64,000 nt of DNA. It comes from Solirubrobacterales bacterium (GTDB lineage Bacteria > Actinomycetota > Thermoleophilia > Solirubrobacterales > Solirubrobacteraceae). A program made the translations under genes and the position numbers. The notes beneath the pieces were generated by a model. That model did not search any database and was not told where the DNA came from. It saw only the letters and a list, made by a program, of their open reading frames with translations. Of the stretch, positions 16,678 to 23,838 are shown piece after piece (positions within the stretch are counted from its first letter, which is position 1; every line of letters starts with the position of its first letter). The stretch covers positions 1 to 64,000 of the forward strand of contig JAFAYV010000009.1 of NCBI GenBank assembly GCA_019240115.1, given 5' to 3'.

Positions 16678-17649
16678 TTAGCTCATCCGTCGCACGGCGG
16701 CGATGACGCGTTGCGCATTGGGGTTGACCTCCTCCTCGAGCACGCCGGCCGCGGGCAGCGGCACCGACGCCCCGCAGACGCGCAGGACCGGGGCGTCCAG
16801 GTCGTCGAATCCCTCGTCGGAGACGATCGCCGCCAGCGACGCGCTCCACCCGAGCTGCCCGGGACCCTCCTCGACGATGACCAGCCGGTTGGTCGTGGCC
16901 ACCGACCGCAGCACCGCGGCCACGTCGAGCGGCACGAGCGTGCGCAGGTCGATGACCTCGGCGCTGATTCCCTCGTCGGCGAGCTGGTCGGCCGCCGCCT
17001 CACAGATCCCGACCGTGAAGGCGAGCCCGACGAGCGTCACGTCGGAGCCCTCGCGCAGCGTGTGGGACTCGCCGAGCGCCACCACGTGGTCGCCGTCGGG
17101 GACCTCGCCGGTCCTGCCGTACAACCCCTTGTGCTCGAACACGAGCACCGGATCCTCCTCGCGGATCGCGCCCGCCAGCAGGCCCTTGAAGTCCGACGGC
17201 GTGGACGGGCAGGCGATCTTCAGCCCGGGCACGCACATCGCCCAGCTCTCGGCGGACTGGCTGTGCTGGGCGCCGAAGCCCAGCCCGCCGCCGCCGTTGG
17301 AGCCGCGCACGACGAGCGGCAGGCGGACCTGGCCGCCGGTCATGTAGCGCGTCTTGGCGATCTCGTTGGCGACCAGGTCCCAGCAGGTGGCGTAGAAGTC
17401 GGCGAACATGATCTCGGCCACCGGCCGCAGGCCTCCCATCGCGGCTCCCATCGCCGAGCCGACGATCGCCTGCTCGGAGATCGGCGTGTCCCACACCCGC
17501 TCGGCGCCGAAGCGGTCGACCAGGCCCGGCGTGGTCTTGAACACGCCGCCGGGCGCGACGTCCTCGCCGAGCAGCACCACCCGCTCGTCGCGAGCCATCT
17601 CCTGCTCGAGCGCGGCGCGGATCGCGTCCCGGCCGGTCAGCTCCGCCAC
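16678..17649 (-). CDS. 2-oxoacid dehydrogenase E1 beta subunit
   Basis: Thiamine-diphosphate-dependent E1 beta subunit, 323 residues from GTG 17649, which overlaps the 3' end of E1alpha by 13 bp. Recognisable stretches are RDAIRAALEQEMARDERVVLLGEDV (N-terminus, with the TPP-contacting Glu), GVFKTTPGLVDRFG, DTPISEQAIVGSAMGAAMGG, RPVAEIMFADF, GGGLGFGAQHSQSAE with the active-site His, and a transketolase C-terminal domain (VIDLRTLVPLDVAAVL). Forms the alpha2-beta2 decarboxylase with 17637-18659. Pyruvate, acetoin or another 2-oxo compound could be the substrate; the sequence seen here does not decide. Confidence 0.92.
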   Translation of the reverse strand: MAELTGRDAIRAALEQEMARDERVVLLGEDVAPGGVFKTTPGLVDRFGAERVWDTPISEQAIVGSAMGAAMGGLRPVAEIMFADFYATCWDLVANEIAKTRYMTGGQVRLPLVVRGSNGGGGLGFGAQHSQSAESWAMCVPGLKIACPSTPSDFKGLLAGAIREEDPVLVFEHKGLYGRTGEVPDGDHVVALGESHTLREGSDVTLVGLAFTVGICEAAADQLADEGISAEVIDLRTLVPLDVAAVLRSVATTNRLVIVEEGPGQLGWSASLAAIVSDEGFDDLDAPVLRVCGASVPLPAAGVLEEEVNPNAQRVIAAVRRMS

Positions 17650-18659
17650 GCGCTGCCCCCGTCGGCCCACACGTCGGTCATCGCCGTCTCGCCCTGGGGG
17701 GACGGCGCGGCCAGCGCACGCTCGGCGACCTCGTCGACGAGCTCTGAGACCTCGCGCTCGACGCCGTCGAGCTCCTCGGCGGGCACATCGCGCTCGGAGA
17801 GCACCGTGCGATAGCGGCCGACCGGCTCCTTGCGCGCCCACTCCTGCACCTCGGCCTCGGGCCGGTAGGCGGCCGGGTCGGCGAGCGAGTGGCCGCGCAG
17901 GCGGTAGGTCATCGCCTCGACGATCGACGGTCCGTCGCCCTTGCGGGCGCGCTGCACGCGCTCGGCGATGACGTCGCGCACCGCCTCGACGTCGTTGCCG
18001 TCGACGACGACCCGGTCCAGGCCGTAGGCGGACGCGCGGTCCGCGGCCGGGTGGCGCACCGGGGTGACCGCGGTGATCGGGGTGTACTCCATGTACAGGT
18101 TGTTCTCGCAGCAGAAGATCAGCGGCAGCTGCCACACCGCCGCGAGGTTGACCGCCTCGTGGAACGCGCCGATGTTCGTCGCGCCGTCGCCGAAGAAGCA
18201 GACGGTGACGTTGCCCTCGCCCTTGAGGCGTTGGGCCCAGGCCAGGCCGCAGGCGATCGGCAGGTGCGCGCCGACGATCGCGTAGGAGCCGAAGTAGCCG
18301 TGCTCGACGCTCGTGATGTGCATCGAGCCGCCCTTGGCGTCGCAAACGCCGCCCTCGCGGCCCAGGAGCTCGCGCAGGACCGCCTCGGGATCGGCGCCGC
18401 GGGCGAGCGCGTGCGCGTGGCCGCGGTAGGTGCCGATCGTCGCGTCGCCCTCGCGCAGGCAGGCGGCGACGCCGACCGAGATCGCCTCGTGGCCGTCGGA
18501 GAGATGGCCGGGGCCGTGGACGCCGCCGTCGGTCCACAGCTGGCGGGTCTTCTCGGCCATCCGGCGCGCCAGGAGCATCGAGCGATACAGCTCGAGATCC
18601 GCGGCGTCGGGGGGTGGCGAGAGTGTCCCGGCTCGGTCTGGAGAGGAGTCGTCGGCCAT
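17637..18659 (-). CDS. 2-oxoacid/acetoin dehydrogenase E1 alpha subunit
   Basis: E1 alpha subunit, 340 residues. The TPP/Mg motif GDG...NN is visible as FFGDGATNIGAFHEAVNL...CENN (about 165-198). GGVCDAKGGSMHI, HLSDGHEAISVG and YRLRGHSLADPAAYR (phosphorylation-loop region) are typical of acetoin and pyruvate dehydrogenases. It is the first gene of a left-pointing operon with E1beta, an EaCoMT-type gene and E2, and it diverges from the R-hydroxypropyl-CoM dehydrogenase gene across 113 bp. The operon lacks an E3. Linkage with CoM-pathway genes suggests that it oxidises a product of that pathway, or that an acetoin-type system became co-regulated with it; both are inference. Confidence 0.92.
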   Translation of the reverse strand: MADDSSPDRAGTLSPPPDAADLELYRSMLLARRMAEKTRQLWTDGGVHGPGHLSDGHEAISVGVAACLREGDATIGTYRGHAHALARGADPEAVLRELLGREGGVCDAKGGSMHITSVEHGYFGSYAIVGAHLPIACGLAWAQRLKGEGNVTVCFFGDGATNIGAFHEAVNLAAVWQLPLIFCCENNLYMEYTPITAVTPVRHPAADRASAYGLDRVVVDGNDVEAVRDVIAERVQRARKGDGPSIVEAMTYRLRGHSLADPAAYRPEAEVQEWARKEPVGRYRTVLSERDVPAEELDGVEREVSELVDEVAERALAAPSPQGETAMTDVWADGGSAWRS

Positions 18660-18772
18660 CGGTGCGGTGCGAGTTCGACGCTAACAGCGGGCCGCGCGAG
18701 CAGCTTTGGCCACGGGAGACAAAATCGCTTCACCGCGTTTCATTCCGGCGATCGCGGAGGTAGGTTTGGCGC
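18660..18772. promoter_or_regulatory. Divergent intergenic region, E1alpha / hydroxypropyl-CoM dehydrogenase
   Basis: 113 bp between divergent starts, relatively A-rich around 18718-18726 (GACAAAATCG). It must hold promoters for the dehydrogenase-complex/EaCoMT operon and for xecD. No clear consensus promoter or palindrome was identified. Confidence 0.35.
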
Positions 18773-19522
18773 GTGACCGCCGAGTCCGCGCAGCGCTGGA
18801 CCGCCACGCGCGCGATCGTGACGGGCGCCGCCTCGGGGATCGGCGCCGCGACCGCGCGGCGGCTCGGGGCCGCGGGGGTTGCGCTCGCCCTGCTCGATCG
18901 CGAGCCCGACGCGCTCGCCGCGATCGCCTCCGAGCTGGGCGCGGCCGCCTACGAGGTCGACGTCACGAGCCCGATCGCGGTCGACGACGCGGTGGCCCGG
19001 GTCGGGCCGATCGACCTGCTCGTCAACGCCGCCGGCATCACCGGCTCGCACGCTGCGGGCACCTGCCACGAGACGCCCGACCTCGAGTGGGAGCGGGTGA
19101 TCGCGGTCAACCTCACCGGGACCTTCCTCCTCTGCCACGCGGTGCTCCCGGCGATGATCGCCGCGGGCGGCGGCCTGATCGTCAACCTCGCCTCGATCGC
19201 CGGGATCGTCGCCTTCCCCGGCCGCTGCGCCTACAGCGCGAGCAAGGGCGGGGTGCTCATGCTGACCCGCTCGATCGCGGTCGACTACGGCGGTTCGGGG
19301 ATCCGCGCGGTCGCCATCTGTCCGGGGATGATCCACACCCCGATGACCGACTGGCGGCTGAGCGATCCCGCCATGCACGAGGAGATCGTGGCCCGCATCC
19401 CCCAGGGCCGGGTCGGCCAGCCCGACGACATCGCCGAGACGATCGCGCTGCTGGGCAGCGGCGCGATGGCCTACATGAACGGCGCGCCGCTCATCCTCGA
19501 CGGCGGCTGGACCGCGATCTAG
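18773..19522 (+). CDS. xecD: 2-(R)-hydroxypropyl-CoM dehydrogenase-like SDR
   Basis: NAD-dependent SDR, 249 residues, oxidising an R-2-hydroxyalkyl-CoM thioether to the 2-keto form. Cofactor site TGAASGIG (17-24); catalytic Ser141, Tyr154, Lys158. The CoM-sulfonate-binding arginines of the Xanthobacter enzyme (recalled as Arg152 and Arg196) align with Arg151 in AFPGRCAY and Arg195 in TDWRLSDP. The stretches AVDYGGSGIRAVAICPGMIHTPMTDWRL and the C-terminal LDGGWTAI follow that enzyme closely when read piecewise. GTG 18773 is preceded by GGAGGT. The stop overlaps the converging PucR gene by 4 bp. Presence of both sulfonate arginines makes this the best substrate-level call among the SDRs here. 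Confidence 0.9.
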   Translation: MTAESAQRWTATRAIVTGAASGIGAATARRLGAAGVALALLDREPDALAAIASELGAAAYEVDVTSPIAVDDAVARVGPIDLLVNAAGITGSHAAGTCHETPDLEWERVIAVNLTGTFLLCHAVLPAMIAAGGGLIVNLASIAGIVAFPGRCAYSASKGGVLMLTRSIAVDYGGSGIRAVAICPGMIHTPMTDWRLSDPAMHEEIVARIPQGRVGQPDDIAETIALLGSGAMAYMNGAPLILDGGWTAI

Positions 19523-21420
19523 TGAGCCCAGCCGCGTTCCAGCTCGGCGACGCGGCGGCGCGGCTCCTCGCCCCGGGCAGTGAGCGAGCGCAGGATGCTG
19601 AGCGCGAGCTGGACCTCGAAGCGCGTCGACTGGCTGGCGAGGTCGATGCCGGCGAGCTCCTGGACGCGGTCGAGCCGATAGCGAACGGTCTTGGCGTGCA
19701 TGAACATGCTCTCGGCGGTCCGCTTGAGGTTGCAGTCGGCGGCGAGATAGGCATCGAGGGTGTGGACGAGGTCGATGCTGTGCTCGTCGTCGTAATCGAT
19801 CACGGGCCCGAGGACGTTGCGGGCGAACTCGAGCAGCTCGCCGCGGTCGCCGGGCGCCAGTAGGAAGCGCAGGACGCCGAGATCGTCGAACAGCGCGACG
19901 CGGTGGGCGTCGTCGATCGCCGCGATCGCCGACAGGGCGCTGTCGGCCTGGGAGCGCATGGCGCTGAGGTCGGGGGACCAGGCGGCGCAGGCGCTGACGC
20001 CGATCTTCACGTGCAGGCCCGGGCAGGTGCGGTCGATCGCGCGCTGGATGGCCTGGGCCAGGCGCCGGGTGGTGGCCGCGTCGGGCGTGCCCGAGATGAG
20101 CAGGCCGATGTGCGAGCCCCGCCAGGCCGCCACCGCGCAGCGGCAGCCGTGGTCGCGGGCGGCGCGCTCGACCGTCCGCGCGAGCTGGGTGCGGCCGCGG
20201 TCCATCAGGGCGACGTCGAGCGGGCGGTCGCCGGCGTGGTCGACCTCGAGGAGCAGCACGCGGGCGTTGGTCGGCAGCGTCTTGCCGAGCGCGTGGGCGC
20301 GCATCATCGCCTCGGCGTCAGAGCGGACGTTGCCCTCGAGCAGGTCCCAGAGCAGGTCGGTGTTCAGCCGCGTGTGCACTTCCCAGACCTCGCGCTCCTT
20401 GGTCAGCTGCAGCGCGCAGACGATCGCGGCCTGCTCGACGATCACGTCGGTCAGCTGCGGCGGCTCGTCGTCGAGGCCGACGATCAGATAGCCGATCGGC
20501 TCGCCGCCGGCGATCGCGGGCGTGGTGAGCATCCGCGACTGCTGATCGCCGCCGAGCCGTAGCTTCTTGCGCGGGGCGCAGTCCAGCCACTCGCGCAGCT
20601 GCGCGACCGCCTCGCCGACGTGGTCGCCGGCGCCATCGGAGGCGGCGAGCTCGTTGAGCTCGTCGTCGACGATCGCGGCCCAGCCGCCGGTCAGCTCGGC
20701 CACCACCGAGCTGAGCTCGGCGAGGCCGCTGCCGTCGAGCACGATCCGCGTCAGCTGCTCGTGAACCTCGGTCGAGCGCCGCAGGAGCGCGTTCTGGGCC
20801 TCGAGCTGCCGGTTGGCCTGCTCGAGGCGATCGACCGCCTTGCGCTCGGTCTCGTAGAGGTCGGCGTTGAGGATCGCCACCGCGGCCATCGACGCGAGGC
20901 TGCACAGCGTGCGGACGTCCTCGTCCTCGAACACCGACGGCCGCCGCCGCCACGCCATCAGCGTGCCGACCGCGCGGCCCCGGACGAACATCGGCGCGCC
21001 CATCGCCGAGCGCTTGCCCTCGGCGCGCGCGACCTCGACGAAGTGCCGCGAGATGACGCCGTCGGTCTCGTAGTCGGCGACGCGGAACGGCTGCCCGGTC
21101 GCGTACACGCGACCGGCGACGCCCTGCCCGGCCGGCACGTACAGCCGCTGGGTCTCGATCTGGCGATGGCCCGCGCACGCGCGCATCCGCACGCCGGCCT
21201 CGTCGGGATCGGCGAGCAGGATCCCCGCGATGTCGGCGTCGGTCAGCTGCTGGACGGCGTTGAGGATCGCCAGCAGCGTCGGCTCGGACTCGAGCTGGCC
21301 GAGCACGTCGGCCACGAGCGCGTTCAGCGCCTGCAGCTCGGCGCCGATCCGCGCCGCGGGATCGCCGGACGGGGCGCCCGGATCGGCGCCGTTGGCATCA
21401 CGCACTGCCGCGAGACTCAA
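19519..21420 (-). CDS. GAF-PucR transcriptional regulator
   Basis: Activator-type regulator with an N-terminal GAF sensory domain (about residues 35-190: LLAILNAVQQLTDADIAGILL, YVPAGQGVAGRVYATGQPFRV). A coiled-coil linker follows (AVDRLEQANRQLEAQNALLRR), then a central GGDEF-like/PucR region, and a PucR C-terminal helix-turn-helix (VHTLDAYLAADCNLKRTAESMFMHAKTVRYRL read in parts). I place the start at TTG 21420, preceded by AGGAGAGG, giving about 633 residues; GTG 21405 is possible, and a longer frame to 21573 would run into the divergent gene. It lies between the xecD-like gene and the putative CoM-biosynthesis lyases, so it probably senses a pathway intermediate or substrate and activates these operons. 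The ligand is unknown. Confidence 0.85.
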   Translation of the reverse strand: MSLAAVRDANGADPGAPSGDPAARIGAELQALNALVADVLGQLESEPTLLAILNAVQQLTDADIAGILLADPDEAGVRMRACAGHRQIETQRLYVPAGQGVAGRVYATGQPFRVADYETDGVISRHFVEVARAEGKRSAMGAPMFVRGRAVGTLMAWRRRPSVFEDEDVRTLCSLASMAAVAILNADLYETERKAVDRLEQANRQLEAQNALLRRSTEVHEQLTRIVLDGSGLAELSSVVAELTGGWAAIVDDELNELAASDGAGDHVGEAVAQLREWLDCAPRKKLRLGGDQQSRMLTTPAIAGGEPIGYLIVGLDDEPPQLTDVIVEQAAIVCALQLTKEREVWEVHTRLNTDLLWDLLEGNVRSDAEAMMRAHALGKTLPTNARVLLLEVDHAGDRPLDVALMDRGRTQLARTVERAARDHGCRCAVAAWRGSHIGLLISGTPDAATTRRLAQAIQRAIDRTCPGLHVKIGVSACAAWSPDLSAMRSQADSALSAIAAIDDAHRVALFDDLGVLRFLLAPGDRGELLEFARNVLGPVIDYDDEHSIDLVHTLDAYLAADCNLKRTAESMFMHAKTVRYRLDRVQELAGIDLASQSTRFEVQLALSILRSLTARGEEPRRRVAELERGWAH

Positions 21421-21554
21421 CCTTGTCCTCTCCTCTGGACCCAGGAAAATGGTACGCCATGCCCGGCTCCTCTGCGTCGGAGTAGGGGGCCGACGGAGGA
21501 TTATCCGGGCGAGACCATGGCCCCCCTTCCGTCGCTTGACACGATCTAGTCCTC

Positions 21555-22457
21555 GTGCGCGATCTCGTGGCAAACGACATGGCGCGTCCCTACCGGGCGC
21601 TGAGCGTGCAGGAGACCGACGTCCCGCTCGCCGAGCCCGAGCTCAGCGAGCTGATGATCGACCGTCTCGTCTACCGGCGCACCGAGTTCATCGCGCTGGC
21701 CAACGGCGACGAGCGCGCGCTCATCCAGGTCGACCACGCCGAGGACGAGCTGTTTGAGCCGGTCACCGACATGCGCCTCGTGGCCGGTCCCGATGAGGTG
21801 CAGTTCGTCCACGCGCCGACGGTCAACACCGCCAACGCGACGCACATGGCGCGGGCGGCGCTCGAGCATCCGCGGCCCGCGCGGGTCTACCTCGTGGAGG
21901 GCCTCTTCCAGCACATCAACTTCATCGTCGAGCCCGCCCCGGTGCCCATCGTCGTGCTCGAGGTCGTCCCGCCCGAGCCGCCGAAGCTGCTCGAGATGGC
22001 CCGGCGGGTGATTGACTTCGACGAGGACCTGCCGCCGATCGAGCTGCGCGCCGAGCGGGTCGACATGGAGGCGATCGCGCGCTCGGCGCCCGCCCCGCGC
22101 TTCCTGTTCCCGTGCCGCTGCAGCGGCCTTGCGCTGAGAACCGAGGTCGACTTCCTCGACGCCGGCCCGCCGACGCGCGGGGACTGGACACTCGTCGGCT
22201 GCGAGCGCTCGCGCCAGATCCACGCCGCGCTGTACGAGGACGAGCTGGCGGCGCTGCGCACGATGTGCCCGCGCGAGCACGCCGACGCTCACGCGGACGG
22301 CCCGCCGCTGCTGCTCAAGTGCTGCCTGCGCGAGCGCGAGATCGAGCTCGAGGGCGAGCGGCGCGCGATCGTCCCCTGGGGCGCCTCGCTCGACGAGGTC
22401 CGCGAGGCGCTGCACGCGCTCGCCGGGGCGGGGGTGCAGGCCCCCGCGGCCGGATGA
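21555..22457 (+). CDS. Unknown protein with six C-terminal cysteines, next to CoM-type lyases
   Basis: I do not recognise this family with confidence. Starts at GTG 21555 or, more likely, ATG 21579 (292 residues). No signal peptide or membrane segment. The N-terminal two thirds are soluble alpha/beta in character (ALIQVDHAEDELFEPVTD, HAPTVNTANATHMARAAL, PVPIVVLEVVPPEPPKLLEM). The last third holds six cysteines: 179 and 181 (PCRC), 208 (VGCERS), 230 (MCPRE), 248 and 249 (KCCLRE), which could bind zinc or an Fe-S cluster. It is co-oriented with and 31 bp upstream of the XcbC-like lyase gene, divergent from the PucR gene. Position makes it a candidate for a CoM-synthesis step (decarboxylation or thiolation) not otherwise covered here; that is inference only. 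Confidence 0.8.
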   Translation: MRDLVANDMARPYRALSVQETDVPLAEPELSELMIDRLVYRRTEFIALANGDERALIQVDHAEDELFEPVTDMRLVAGPDEVQFVHAPTVNTANATHMARAALEHPRPARVYLVEGLFQHINFIVEPAPVPIVVLEVVPPEPPKLLEMARRVIDFDEDLPPIELRAERVDMEAIARSAPAPRFLFPCRCSGLALRTEVDFLDAGPPTRGDWTLVGCERSRQIHAALYEDELAALRTMCPREHADAHADGPPLLLKCCLREREIELEGERRAIVPWGASLDEVREALHALAGAGVQAPAAG

Positions 22458-22488
22458 CCCGCCGCGCCGGCCGGACGCGGAGGGGCGC

Positions 22489-23838
22489 GTGAGCTCGCAC
22501 ATCATCGACTCCGAGCAGTACGGCCACCTGTGGTCGACCGAGGCCACGCGCGAGCTGTTCTCCGACCGCGGGCGCCTGCGCGGGTGGCTGGAGATCCTCG
22601 TCGCCCTCGCCGAGGCCCAGGCCGAGTGCGGACTCGTTCCCGGCGAGGCGGCCGAGGCGATCGCGCGGACGCTGCCCGACCTCGAGCTCGATCCCGCCGC
22701 TGTCGGGCGGGCGACCCAGGAGGCCGGTCACTCGACGCTCGGGCTCATTCGCTGCCTGCAGGCCGAGCTTCCGCTTCAGGCGCGCGAATGGATCTACTAC
22801 GGCGCCACCGTCCAGGATCTGACCGACACCTGGCTGGGGATCGTCATGCGCCGGATGTGCGGGATGCTCGGCGAGGGGGTGAACGAGATCGAGGCGGCCG
22901 CCGTGGCGCTCGCCCGGCGCCACCGCGACACGGTTACCCTCGGCCGCACCCACGCTCAGCCGGGGCTGCCGATCACCTTCGGGTTCAAGGCGGCGGTGTG
23001 GGTCGCCGAGCTGCGCCGCCACTCCGAGCGCGTCACCGAGGCGACGCCGCGGCTGGCCGTCGGACAGCTCGCCGGGGCGGTCGGCTCCGGCGCGTTCTTC
23101 GGCGAGCGCACGATCGAGCTTCAGGAGCGCTTCCTGGGTCGCCTCGGCCTGCGGGTTCCCGAGATCGCGTGGCTGACGGCGCGCGACCGGGTCACCGAGC
23201 TGATGGTCCTGTGCGCGATGGTGACGGGAACGCTGGCCAAGGTCGGCAACGAGATCAAGCAGCTGCAGCGGGCCGAGATCGGCGAGGTCCGCGAACCGAC
23301 CCGCGACGGCCTCGTCGGCAGCATCACCATGCCCCACAAGCGCAACCCCGAGCTCTCCGAGCACCTCGGGACGCTCGCCCGGGTCGTGCGCGGCGGGGCG
23401 TCGCTGGCGCTCGAGGGCGGCGCCCACGAGCACGAGCGCGACGGCACGGCGTGGAAGACCGAGTGGGCGTTCGTCCCCGAGGGCTGCTCGGCGACGGCGG
23501 TCGCGCTCGGGCTGGCGGCCGAGCTGCTCTCGGGCCTCGAGGTCGACGCCGAGCGGATGCGCGCCAACCTCGAGGCCCAGCGGGGCTACGTGCTCTCCGA
23601 GCCGGTCATGGCGGTCATCGCCGACAAGGTCGGCAAGCACGAGGCCCACCGGCTCGTCTACGAGGCGAGCATCGCCGCGGTTCGGCGCGGCGACACGTTC
23701 GCCGAGGCGATCCGCGGCTCCGACGCCTCCGCCCACCTCGACGAGGACGAGCTCGCCGCGGCGCTGGATCCCGAGCGGACCGCCGCGCACGCGGCGAGCT
23801 TCGTCGATCGCGTCCTGGGCGTCTCGGTGACCGGCTGA
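22489..23838 (+). CDS. Aspartase/fumarase-superfamily lyase, XcbC-like (sulfoacrylate-forming) candidate
   Basis: 449 residues from GTG 22489 with a GGAGGGG site. The three superfamily regions are present: GATVQDLTDT (105-114), GRTHAQPGLPITFGFK (152-167) and GSITMPHKRNP (277-287), which carries the catalytic-loop Ser278 and Lys284/Asn286. Overall it resembles adenylosuccinate lyase and 3-carboxymuconate cycloisomerase. In Xanthobacter, XcbC1 of this superfamily eliminates phosphate from phosphosulfolactate to give sulfoacrylate, and XcbD1 is a second member. Here two such genes are fused head to tail (TGATG overlap) in a window that also has comA and 2-KPCC. That context is why I prefer a CoM role over purine or protocatechuate metabolism; no pur or pca genes are nearby. 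Confidence 0.8.
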   Translation: MSSHIIDSEQYGHLWSTEATRELFSDRGRLRGWLEILVALAEAQAECGLVPGEAAEAIARTLPDLELDPAAVGRATQEAGHSTLGLIRCLQAELPLQAREWIYYGATVQDLTDTWLGIVMRRMCGMLGEGVNEIEAAAVALARRHRDTVTLGRTHAQPGLPITFGFKAAVWVAELRRHSERVTEATPRLAVGQLAGAVGSGAFFGERTIELQERFLGRLGLRVPEIAWLTARDRVTELMVLCAMVTGTLAKVGNEIKQLQRAEIGEVREPTRDGLVGSITMPHKRNPELSEHLGTLARVVRGGASLALEGGAHEHERDGTAWKTEWAFVPEGCSATAVALGLAAELLSGLEVDAERMRANLEAQRGYVLSEPVMAVIADKVGKHEAHRLVYEASIAAVRRGDTFAEAIRGSDASAHLDEDELAAALDPERTAAHAASFVDRVLGVSVTG

